Positions 1-11,183 of a stretch of 64,000 bases of DNA are shown piece after piece (the stretch's first letter is position 1; each line of letters begins with the position of its first letter). Location of the stretch: contig OZ023274.1 in assembly GCA_964007475.1 (NCBI GenBank), positions 6,696,001 to 6,760,000 of the forward strand, given 5' to 3'. A model generated the notes under the pieces. It was not told the DNA's origin and searched no databases. It was given only the letters and a program-made list of their open reading frames with translations. Made by a program: the position numbers and the translations under genes. The stretch is from Hybos culiciformis (Eukaryota; Arthropoda; Insecta; Diptera; Hybotidae).

Positions 1-41
1 CCGAATAGTCATTATGATTTTAAACCTAATAGAAAATTTAC

Positions 42-1018
<977 letters not shown>

Positions 1019-1643
1019 TTTTGATTTTATTCTTTTTATGGTAATTGATTTAAATAAGAATTATATTTTATTTTTTTCTCGAGATGCCCGAGATTCTTTT
1101 AAATAGAAATTTAAACCAGCCGGCTTGAAATAAAAAAAAATAATAAATATAGATTTTTTTTTTACTGTTTTAGAATTAAGTTTTAGAAAAATTGTAAAAT
1201 TAATTTTTGTTTAATTACGAGCAGAAGAATTAGAAGAAATAATCCTCCAGCTTGTTTGTATCTATACTTGTGTTATATATTGAAGAAATTATTGATAAAA
1301 AAAAAAAAAATAAATAGTATAATAATAAAAACAAAATAAAAAACAGCTGATTAAGTACAAGAGTACTTTGCAAAGCTTCGCAAAGTCTACTTTAGAAATC
1401 AAGCAGCATCGAAGTTAGGGCATTTAATTCAAATCCATGACATCGATTGGACACAATTTAGGTCTACCAATAAAATTCCAAAATTTTGAAAATTTTTTTA
1501 TATTTATTTGAGCATATTTTATTTTTTTTTTTACACAATTATTACATTAACATTAATTGCATTTAAAAATTATTCTGATAAAATTCCTATATATAAATAA
1601 ACTATTTTCCATCTACCTAATCTAAGTACCTATGTTCGGAAAT
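1019..1643. other. Gap between AlaRS-m start and Gen stop
   Basis: This 625-bp gap separates two minus-strand genes, so it should hold the Gen 3' UTR and the AlaRS-m promoter. On the minus strand, AATAAA-type polyadenylation hexamers occur at 1508-1503 and 1523-1518, about 120-140 bp beyond the Gen stop. An imperfect palindrome built on CTTTGCAAAG and CGCAAAG lies at about 1366-1387. No ORF or recognisable element is present otherwise. Confidence 0.5.
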
Positions 1644-4600
1644 TTAATTGCAATCATTATCTTCATCAGTACTTTTGTCAATTTTTTTCAATGAAAAAGA
1701 CTTTTCGAATTCATCACATGCTATACTTGTTTCAAAAAAATAACTTCGATTATTGGTGATATCAAAATTTTTAGTATTTTGTTGTTCTAAAAATCTATCA
1801 ATATGATTTTTGATTTTTGGTAGATTATTTAAATTATCTTCCATTGATGAGTTATCTGCATAATTTTTTGAATTTTCATTAAATTCATCATTGAAGTTTT
1901 CGTTTGCATCATTAAAAGTCTCAAAAGAATGCTCTGGACTTAAATATAATATTTTCTTACAGACCATTTTTTTGGCTGATGGTGACTTACTATTGTTAAA
2001 ATTAAAAGAAAATTTTTCGTTTGAATAATTTTTTCCTTTTAATTTTAATAATGCCAAATCATCTATTGATTCATTCTGATTATCCAAACACTGTTTGGAT
2101 GATAGTATTCTCTTTAGTTTTAATATTTCTAAATCATCCTTGGATTCATTAAGATTTTCATAGTTTTTAATGTTAACTTTTTCATAACAAAGTTTTTTCC
2201 CATCATGCATACATAATAGATTTTCCGGTTTAGAGTTGATTATTCCATTGACGATTTCTGATAAATTTAAATCGGTGCTTTCTGATTCATTTTCTAATGC
2301 TAACCAATTAACATCAATTTTTGAGGATTTTGGAGTTGAACATGAATTTTGTTTTACTTTGATACAAAATTTTTCAATTGGTTGTACATTTGCTGCAGCT
2401 TCAATCAATTTAGACTTTTTTTTTCTTTTTGTTTTTCTTGCAATTGCATCAGTCGCTTCGATCAATCTACTCATGTCATGGAAAGAATTATTTTCCATAT
2501 TTTTCTTCCGTTTTGTACTTTTAGATTTTTTTGGTTTTTCTTTAGAAATCAAAAATTCTTCTACAAGTTTAGGATAAGCTGCTTCGATAAGATTTTGGGG
2601 CTCCACGGTAGTCCACAAAGAACCTAAACCATCTTTAGGCTCTTCAGCCAAAAAACTTAGGATTTGCTCGTCTGGAATTAGACTGCTAAAACAATTTTTT
2701 TCATTCTTCCAGAGAATTTCAAATGAAGCAACACCTTAAAAAAAAAACAAATTACACCTTAAATATTTAAAATTAAAAAAAAACTAACAAACCTTTCACT
2801 GTACGTTTTTTAATAATTTTTTCTGGAACAATGCACACACTAGTTTGATCAACTTTATCTGGAAATCGAACTAACCATCTTGTTAAAAGAGGGAAAAATT
2901 TTTGAAAAGAATATATTTCAGTCCATTGTATGAGATTACTTATTGCTTTTATGAATTTAACTAAATTTGGACGGGACCAATTTAAATTCATGGTGGGTTT
3001 TTCCTTTGGTTCGTTCAAAAATTCTGATATTATTTCTTCGGGTGGAAATTGAGTGTCTTGATCTAAAGCTTTTCTTCGCAATAATAATTCAGCTTTAATA
3101 GAAAGCCTCTGTTCCCTAGAATCAATAAAAACTTCAATAAGATGAAAACATTTACTTATTTTATAATGATTTTTACTTCCACAATCGTTCATCACAATTC
3201 TTAGCCGTCCGACATAAGTGGCAGCCATTCTTGGTATGAGTTATTGTTTTTCCTAAATGACCACAGTTCGTACATATATTTTTGTCATCAACTTTAATTT
3301 CCAAACTTGTGTAGTGATTGTTGTTTGATTTCCAAGATCTTACCCTGAAATTGTTTGCAAAATCTCATCTTATATTTATGTACCTACATATTTTTTTCAA
3401 GACAATTTTCAAATTTTAGATATTTACCTATCCAAAATATCATCATTCTTATGTTCTCTAAAAAATTTTAACACCGCATCTTTGCCCACTCCCGAAACTC
3501 CTTCAAAATAATCGCATCCACATATTAGTGCCATTACAATAATTTTATTTTGACCGAAATCTAGGTTTGAAAAAATAAAAATGTCTTAAAAAATTTGTTT
3601 AAATCATGATCTTATTTTTCGGTTCTCCGGGTTAAAGGATAAATGTAATAGCAAATAAAAAGGTTAGTAATGAATGGAAAATTTGTGAGCCAAAAGGCAG
3701 AGAAAGAAATAGCAATTAACGAACATGCATTTATAACTTTTCAACTCTTTAGGAAATCATAGCATGTAATTTTACCTATGTGCTGGCAAATTCTTTCCAT
3801 GTCATAAACATCTACAGATGCTGTTGAATTACCACCTGAACAAATAGAAAAATTCCGAAGAACAATAGTAGCTCCGTAAGCAAAACAATCTGAATCTTGA
3901 CTTATCTATTTTAAAAATTTGCAAAATCAAAAATAGTACTGTAAAATTTCAATCACAATTACAAGAAAGATAAAAACAATAAACATTTTAAAATCAAAAA
4001 AAATTAAAGAATGGGCATTTATTTTACCAGGATACTAAGCAAACCATACTCTAAATCTAAACGAACCATGTAGTTGGATTTATTTTTGAACGAAAAATAA
4101 AATTTAACACTAAAATCAGTTCTGTTTACTTTTACAACTTTTTAGAATGTAATACTAATTTTGTTAATTAATTTTCTATTTGTCTTGTATTTTATCGTTT
4201 GTGATTTTGTTTTCTCACCACTCCTTGAACTAATCCTTTTTTTTGTAAAAATGCAGCATAAGCTTCTGCTTCACCAGGTGCTTGAACACCTTAAAAATAG
4301 ATTTTAAGTATAAAAAATAAAAATACTAACAGAAAATATATTATTAACATTTTTTGTATAACTCACAGGCGATTCCCATGCATTTCAACAAATTTTCACA
4401 TTGTTTCAAGACTAGATTGAATCTCGTACGACTTTTTTCATCGTTTTGGATACTTTTTTGTTGTTGGCACGGTTTTTCCGTATTTTGAGGATTTTTTGGT
4501 TTAACACCTCGAAATTGTAATTCATTTCTCTGTAATTTTAGTTTTAATAGATTTTCATATGTACCTACCTTTTTATTATTTTTATTTATAATATTGAATG

Positions 4601-5257
4601 AGATAGTTTTAATCTTCAAATTTTAATAACTTTTCCCAACAAGCAAAGGTATTATTAATTTACCTTAGAAATGACATTTTGTTTTAATTTTGGTGCTTTT
4701 CCTTCTAGTATGAAAACTGGGATAACTCCTTCTAACAAGAGGTAACATGTTCGAAAGTACAAATTTTTTAAATATTGACGAGGATGTACGAAATAATCGA
4801 CTGTATTTAAACTTTCACAAACCTAAAAATAAAAGAAAAATTAAGTTAACTACCATTAAATTTCTTTTCAGATAAAATTTTGATTTCATTCAACTTTTTT
4901 GAATTTGGAATATTGGAACTCGCCAAAGGTAGGATTAGTTTTAATGCTTATATAAATAAATAATTATATCCAACTAGTCCAACTTATATTACTTTGGTTG
5001 TGTCTACTATACTTTGGTGCGGTATTCAAGCTTCATCTAAGAACCTGTTCAAATTTAACATTTCTTATGTTATGAATAAGAAAACAATAGAAATAGAGTG
5101 AATAAAATTGTTGAAAAAGTTTCCCAAAATCATTAAATGTTTTTAAAATACAAACCCAGCCAGCCAAATCGATTGCAAATATTTTAGAATTTAAAAAACT
5201 AATTGATTTTCTTTCACAATATGGTGTCAATAGTGGCCACAAATTCTTGATTCCCAT
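1644..5257 (-). CDS. Gen: GEN1-family Holliday junction resolvase (XPG-like endonuclease)
   Basis: Nine coding exons: 5257-5156, 4822-4664, 4529-4367, 4289-4219, 3905-3776, 3560-3428, 3344-3177, 3115-2793 and 2734-1644, giving 779 aa. GEN1 proteins cut Holliday junctions and flaps in the nucleus. The XPG-N domain starts at the extreme N-terminus, as the nuclease requires (MGIKNLWPLLTPYCERK, Asp30 in FAIDLAGW, Glu74 in VFILEG). XPG-I follows with APGEAEA (Glu148, Glu150) and SQDSDCFAYG (Asp169, Asp171), then Asp225 in CGCDY and the helix-hairpin-helix GVSGVG at 229-234. A cysteine cluster (CTNC at 277-280, CHLC at 294-297, Cys303) resembles the insect Gen insertion. Residues about 418-475 match the GEN1 chromodomain-like region (WTTVEP). 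The tail is disordered and basic (KKSKSTKRKK, RKTKRKKKSK). An in-frame TAA directly precedes the ATG. Length is near that of fly Gen as I recall it. All acidic catalytic residues are present, so it looks active. Confidence 0.95.
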
Positions 5258-6363
5258 TTATGATGAATACAATTTAATACCTATATTTTATAATATAAAA
5301 AAAAAACTGAGATCAACATTTATTTGATTTGAGCTTCTGCTGCTGCTCGCTATGCTTTGTTAATTCTGTTGAATGATCGTCATTCGTTGGTGATGTTTAA
5401 AAATTGTAAACAAAATCGACAAAAATTAAAAATTTTCAACCGTAAATGTAAACTGAAAGCGTAAACAAAAACTAAATCAGTCATCAGTTTCGTCAAATCG
5501 TTCATCAACTTAACACGGTCAACGCAGGGCTGCTACTCCTTTTAAGTACCTAATAAATTTGATAAAACATCCCCCAAACCTATTAATTAGAAAAGATCAA
5601 AATATAAAAAAATAATAAAATTAATAAAATCGAAGTGAAGAACATCGAGAGAGATAGGGATAATAGTAATCAGCGCAATGTAAACTAAAAAGTCCCAGTA
5701 CACCAAAATTATGGTCAACTGTTAATTACTTGGGGGTTAGACGAGAGTAAAAACTAGTTATAACTAAGATGTTTTTTGAATGTATGTGTGAAAAATTGTA
5801 TAAAAAAAAAAAAATTATGAAATAGTTATAACTAATAGTTATAACTAAAAAAAATTCTGAATCTAAAGTATTACTTGTCAAATGAAATATTTTTTTTTTT
5901 AAATGTAAATAAAAACTAAAAAGTGAAGTAAAATAATAAAATAGTTTGTAAATAGTTTTAACTATAGTTTAGCCAGTGGAGAATAATTACGTCACAAATA
6001 CAAATCAAAAACTCATACAATTGTAAATAGTTAAGACTAGTTTTTACTCTCGTATAACCACTGCGTTAGACTTAATTGAATAAGTTATAATACAACAATC
6101 ATAGTAATCTAAGCTGTGCCTGCATAACAAAAAAAATTGAAAAAATTTATGTTATTATTATTTCGTCATATAAAATGAATTGCCTGTCATCTTTGTCGTT
6201 TTTGTAGAAAAAGAATAAAAAAAAAAATTTACTGATTAGTTACTGTCATTTTTTTTTCTTATTGAAAATTGAAAAATAAAAAAACAATTTCATCGAATTG
6301 AAAAATTTATGAAAAATTATTTTACAAAATTTCTTGTGAAAATTTAACAAAAATTAAAGAAAT
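5258..6363. promoter_or_regulatory. Shared upstream region of Gen and UBXN4
   Basis: The two start codons face outward across 1.1 kb, so this interval must contain both promoters. Initiator-like TCAGTC (5477-5482) and TCAGTT (5484-5489) lie on the plus strand. The centre is occupied by an inverted-repeat element (5741-6053, listed separately). The remaining sequence is AT-rich with no ORF. Whether one bidirectional promoter or two separate ones are used cannot be read from the sequence. Confidence 0.45.
5741..6053. mobile_element. Miniature inverted-repeat element with 12-bp palindromes
   Basis: The ends are near-identical inverted repeats. Both begin ACGAGAGTAAAAACTAGT and stay similar for about 26 bp (TTATAACTA against CTTAACTA). 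Weaker symmetry extends outward to a right end reading CAGTGGTTAT on the minus strand, which is hAT-like. Inside are three exact copies of the palindrome TAGTTATAACTA (5755, 5823, 5836) and two variants (5953, 6028). There is no ORF, so the element is non-autonomous. No clean target duplication is visible, so the superfamily is uncertain. Confidence 0.7.
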
Positions 6364-9036
6364 ATGAATTGGTTTAAGGGAGATATTTCTGAGGCTGTTC
6401 AACTTTCAAAAGCAAATAATTTAATTTTTGTTGTCGCAATCTTTGGTAAAATTATTTATTAGTTTTTTTTTTTTTCAATAAATTCTTTTTCGTCCATCCG
6501 GATCCGGATCGTCGGAGTAATCGAAAAATATTGAGGGTAAAAAAAAATTCAATAAATCCACGTAATTTTTTTTGCTTTTGTTTTTTTTTTTAAGGTACTG
6601 ATGAGACATCAAAGAATTTGGAAATATTATTAACCAGAGAAAACATTAAAAAAGAATTAGAAAATTCAAATAATTTTGTTTGTGTTCGAATTGAGAGTGG
6701 CAGTGAAACCTACACAAATTTTGTTCAGATCTGTAAGTTATTTTTCATAATTAATATGAAATTAATAGATATAAGTATTTAGTTAAGTATTTTTTTCTAT
6801 CAGTTAAACAATTAATTAATATTAACAAAAATTCTCTGACTTTCTGGAACAATGACACCTATAGTGATAGGAGGTACCTAGAGCTGAATTTTGGTTTATT
6901 CCGAGTTCAACTCCATAGAAACAAAAGTTAAATTAAAATTTAATATAATCATGTTAACTCAACTGGTCTTCCAACAAATTGAGTTTTCATTGATATTGTT
7001 CTATTCAGGGTTACAAATGTCGACTTGAAGTCTAAAAACAACCTCATATTTAATTCATTTGATTTAAGTGCTTATTCACATCACAGTAATAAATATTCTG
7101 TTACGAAGCCAAACTGATCGGCTATAGGTACAATATTTTGATCTTAATATTTGTTCAAATATTTTTTCTCCATTTAGCGGATAGGTATTTACTTTTATTT
7201 TGGAAATATAAAGCCAAAGAATGACAATAAAATTTCTAATACTAATCTTATTTGTTTTTCCAACTTCATATTTGTTACATTACTGTTAATAATAAATAAA
7301 AATTCTGTGGTAGTAGAATTGGTAGTTAATTTGAAGGAATAATTTATCTGTGTAAATTCCTATTTCAGATCAGCTTGTGCCAGTTCCATCAATATTTTTT
7401 ATTGGAAAAAACGGTACTCCCATTGAAGTTCTAACAGGAGTTATAAAATCTGACAATGAAATAGCTGTCAAAATTCAACAGATCCTAAGTAATGCTGGAA
7501 AAAATTCAACAACTACCAGTTCAATAAATTTTATTCAAGGTTGCTTAGAAATTAACATATTTAAAATGAACTCAAATTGCTAATTTAATTTATTTTTAGC
7601 TGAGCAAAGTTCTTCAGTGTCACAACGGGAAACTAATAAAGCGGCAACTTCTGCTCAATCAGAAGATTTAGTTTGTGAAAATGATGTTTGCTCTAGATCA
7701 CCACAGAAAGAATCATCTCCAAAAACTGAAAATAAAACTTTGAAAGAAAACACAAATAAGTCGAAGGATTTAAAAACAACACCGACTAATCCTGCCTCTG
7801 CTCCTGAGATCGTTAATTTGAGTCAAGCGAATTCCATTGATCATGAAGATCAATTAAAACTGGCTCGAAAACGAATTCAGGATAAACAAAAAGAACGTGA
7901 AGCTGATGAAGCCCGTCTTGAAAAAGAACTAGAGCTGGAAAGACGAAAAAGTGGTAAAGAGGTTCAAAAATTACAAATGGATCAAAAGGATCAAGAACTG
8001 CTTCAACTAAAAGAAGAGCGTAAGCGTGCAAAAATGGAGGAACAAGCCGCACGTCAGAGAATTTTATTGAAAATTGCTAGCGACAGAGCAGAACGAGCAA
8101 TACGCTTTAACCCAATTCCTAATCAAACTCAACCAGTGCAGTCAAATCAACCACCAACAAAATTATTAGCTCCTGGTGAAGAGACCAGGATCCAATTTCG
8201 TACTCCTGATGGCCAGTTGTATACAAATTCTTTCAATATAAATGAGACATTTACTGTTATTCAGGCTTATGTTCAGGCAGAAATCATTCCGAATTCGGGA
8301 TTACGAAATTTTTCATTGGCAACAACATTCCCACGAAAAGAATTTTCAGATAATGACAACAATACAACACTTTTAGAGTTAGGTTTGTTTCCTTCAGCTT
8401 TAATTATGATAATTTCAAATAATAAAATGAATCCGGCTTCGGAAGCTGTTGCCAGATCGGTAATTTATTATTAATTATTAATTCTAGAAACTTTAAACTA
8501 CAAAAAACAGCAAATTATAAAATTTTCACTTAATTTACAAAAGTTTATATTGAAATTATTTATACTATAAAAACAATAATTTTTATTTTAGGGCGGTTTT
8601 ATTAATTTGATTAAATCACTTGTTTGGGGTATTTTTACTCCGATACTATCAGGATTCTCTTACATTGGAACATGGTTCGGTGGTCAGACAAATAATAGGA
8701 ACCAGTCTGAAGGAGTGCGAAAACGTGCTAGTGATGAAGAAGACGAAAATGACCACGATACGTAATTGAAATTTATCATATAATTTGATAACAAATTTCT
8801 TTAGTGAATATTTTTTTAGGGCAAAAAAACGTAATTTAGATAGATTATTAAAGTCTACTGTTGTCAATGATGGAGCCTCAACTTCTACTAATGATAAATT
8901 TTCCAACAATGGAAGTGGCAACAGTAGTGGTGGAGTCTATTTAAGGCCCGGCGGCAATGTCCACAGATTAAAAGATTCTAAAAAAGACGATGATGACAAT
9001 GCAACTTGGAATGGAAACTCAACACAACAGCAATAA
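6364..9036 (+). CDS. UBXN4: UBX domain protein 4 (ER-anchored p97 adaptor)
   Basis: Six coding exons: 6364-6445, 6595-6732, 7369-7539, 7600-8459, 8592-8761 and 8820-9036, giving 545 aa. UBXN4 (erasin) recruits the p97/VCP ATPase to the ER membrane for ER-associated degradation. The N-terminus has the thioredoxin/UAS-like fold of the family (MNWFKGDISEAVQLSKANN, VPVPSIFFIGKNGTPIEV). A Ser/Lys-rich linker leads to a long charged coiled coil at about residues 211-300. The UBX domain is at about 322-402 (RIQFRTPDG to LGLFPSALIMI) and holds the p97-contacting FPR loop at 374-376. Residues about 418-446 form the hydrophobic membrane hairpin (FINLIKSLVWGIFTPILSG), followed by a cytosolic hydrophilic tail. 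An in-frame TAA lies two codons before the ATG. The domain order matches the family exactly. Confidence 0.95.
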
Positions 9037-9429
9037 AATTAAAAATATTTATTACTCGCATTAATTATATTCAAAAAAATATTTGTTTTATGTAGGTATG
9101 TAATTTTTTTTTGGTATTGTTGTTATTCTTTAACTTATAGGTAATATATATATATTAAAAACTTAAAAATGAATTTAACCGAAAAAAAAAGTTATATTAT
9201 GAGTAATTTATTTTTTTGTTAATTTATATCGAATTTAGATGAACATCAAAGAAAATAATTGAAAGGTTATCAAACTTTGGTAATTTTAAATATATTACAT
9301 AATTATATAAGTCCTTTGTTTTTTATTTTTAAAGTAAAAAGTTTGTGAAACCATTTTGATAAAAAAAAGTTTGAATGTGGAATTATTAAATTATAAATAA
9401 GTCAAGTGCCTACACTCTATAGTCTATAG

Positions 9430-9770
9430 CAGCGGTCGGCAAACTTTTTTGGTCGTGGGTAAAATTCGCCTAAGATGAGATTTTTTTAAACTTATAGTGG
9501 GTCAGTGGCAATTTTATATGATAGCAATTTAAAAAAAATAGTTAAATCAAAAGTTAATTTATTTATTATCTAAGGCTTACAAAAACAATTACTGCGAAAA
9601 CTATCTATTTTGTATACAATTGTTGTAAACAAAAAATTTGTATATGCAATTGTTGTAAGCAAAAACTATATTCATTGATTTGGAAACTACTTCAAAATTT
9701 CGAAGCGGGTAACATGAAATGATGCTTTGGGTCGCCCCGTGACCCACGGGTCATAGTTTGCCGACCGCTG
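9430..9770. mobile_element. hAT-type miniature transposon with 8-bp target duplication
   Basis: A 341-bp element. Both ends read CAGCGGTCGGCAAACT inward from the edge, identical for 16 bp. This is the CAGnGGTCGGCAAACT terminus typical of Charlie-like hAT elements. It is flanked by a perfect 8-bp direct repeat GTCTATAG (9422-9429 and 9771-9778), the target-site length of hAT transposases. Inside, a unit of about 28 bp (TTTGTATACAATTG...) is repeated imperfectly in tandem at about 9608-9665. There is no transposase ORF, so it moved in trans. Confidence 0.93.
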
Positions 9771-10124
9771 GTCTATAGTATATAGCATGAACTTTATTTA
9801 AAACCCAGGACCTAATACATAGTTAAGTTTGATCGAAAATAAGATTTAAAAAAGGGGACTTTCTAAACCATCCATCACTCAGAGTGTATGAACGTGTGAG
9901 CCATTATCAAGTTGGATACTATCATAACCATATTAATTAGGCTGCGATCTTTTTCTATGAGAGGTAGATGAAGGAAGATAACAACTGTCAAATGAATGAA
10001 TTAGAAATTGTTAAAATTTTTGTTGTTTATTATCGATTTTTTTGCAATAATAAACAATAAATAGGAAGGGAGGACGATTGGAAAAGGTGGACTCAGCCAA
10101 TATTCATTCAAAAGAAATAACCTC

Positions 10125-10147
10125 TCAGTCAGTAGTCAGTTTCAGTT
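10125..10147 (+). promoter_or_regulatory. Candidate TRAPPC5 initiator cluster
   Basis: Three arthropod initiator-like hexamers TCAGTY lie in 23 bp (10125-10130 TCAGTC, 10136-10141 TCAGTT, 10142-10147 TCAGTT), 54-76 bp upstream of the TRAPPC5 ATG. This is a sensible distance for a short 5' leader. No TATA box is evident at -30. The call rests on the motif match and position only. Confidence 0.35.
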
Positions 10148-10200
10148 AACTTTGTAAGATTGTCAAACATTAGGAAGAAACATTACTTGCTCAATTAATT

Positions 10201-11183
10201 ATGGATTCATTGAAAATTTCATCAGCTCTACGGCCACCACGGACAAACATTTTGGATAAACCCTTAAATCGTGGAAAAAGCGAAGTTTCATTGAGTATTT
10301 TTGCATTATTATTCAGTGAAATTGTACAATATTGTCAGAAAAGCGTTTACACGGTTCCTGAGTTACAAAATAAGTAAGTTTGACTGGATTATTATTATTT
10401 AGGTAGCTATTTCAGGTTTTACTATAGAATAGGAATAAATCAATTCTCAAAATTTGCAGTTCATATTCATAAACCAAAAAAAAAAACCCAATGTTCAAAA
10501 TCTTAAAGATTTGGTTCAATTATCTATAAAAATTGTATGCTGCAACCTACAACCTATCTTCACTAAATGTCACTAAATGCTATTAAAAATAATATCAATA
10601 GATAATTAATATTTAATTAATATAAATATTAACTATCTATCTATACCTACCTGTTTAATGAAACAAAAATTGATAAATGCCTTGATATTTTATTTTGTAG
10701 ATTGCACAAAATGGGACAGGATGTTGGTTCCAGAGTCATTGACATTTATTTTGTACGAGAAAGAAATTCAAAACGAGAAACGAAGCTAACACAAATGTTA
10801 TTGTTTGTTAAAACAACCCTATGGAAGAATTTATTTGGAAAGGAAGCTGAAAAACTGGAGCATGCCAATGATGATGAAGCCACTTATTATATAATTGAAA
10901 AAGAATCTTTAGTAAATACATTTATAAGTGTTCCAAAGGATAAGAGCTCTCTAAATTGTGCGAGCTTCATAGCTGGTATAGTGGAGGCAGTTCTGACTCA
11001 TTGTGGATTTGTAAGTGAATTTTTTTCTTTGTGTGTAGATCATGAGATTATTAATTTAGCCAATTACATTATGTTTCTTTTCAGCCATGTAAAGTTAGCG
11101 CTCATTGGCATAAGGGTACAACGTACATGGTTAAATTTGAAGATCACGTTATAACTAGAGATAAACTATTGGAAGAAAAATAA
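10201..11183 (+). CDS. TRAPPC5: TRAPP complex subunit 5
   Basis: Three coding exons: 10201-10373, 10701-11010 and 11085-11183, giving 193 aa, close to the family's usual size of about 190. TRAPPC5 (yeast Trs31) is a core Bet3-family subunit of the TRAPP complexes, which act as guanine-nucleotide exchange factors for Rab1/Ypt1 in ER-Golgi and Golgi traffic. Family landmarks are TNILDKPLNRGKSEVSLS, FALLFSEIVQYCQ, KMGQDVGSRVIDIY, LLFVKTTLWKNLFGKEAEKLEH, YYIIEKESLVNTFISVPKD, LNCASFIAGIVEAVL and the terminal VKFEDHVITRDKLLEEK. Splices are GT-AG and in frame. A candidate poly(A) signal AATAAA lies at 11399-11404. Confidence 0.96.

Larger units (their letters stand above)
9037..10200. other. UBXN4 3' flank and TRAPPC5 5' flank
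   Basis: This intergenic stretch lies between two plus-strand genes. It holds the UBXN4 3' UTR (an AATAAA overlaps the stop codon at 9032-9037, probably too close to serve), a complete hAT-type miniature element (9430-9770), a hairpin with an 11-bp perfect stem (TTGTTTATTAT and ATAATAAACAA, about 10023-10058), and initiator-like motifs just before TRAPPC5. No ORF is present. Confidence 0.5.

Noticed and set aside
2236..2627. Two plus-strand ORFs (2236-2577 and 2349-2627)
   Set aside because: They are antisense shadows of the large final exon of Gen; their Phe/Leu-rich products follow from its Lys/Glu codons.
7813..8052. Minus-strand ORF inside UBXN4
   Set aside because: It is the antisense of the coiled-coil exon and resembles no protein.
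8649..8921. Minus-strand ORF of 90 codons
   Set aside because: It crosses UBXN4 exons 5 and 6 and their intron in antisense; no independent support.
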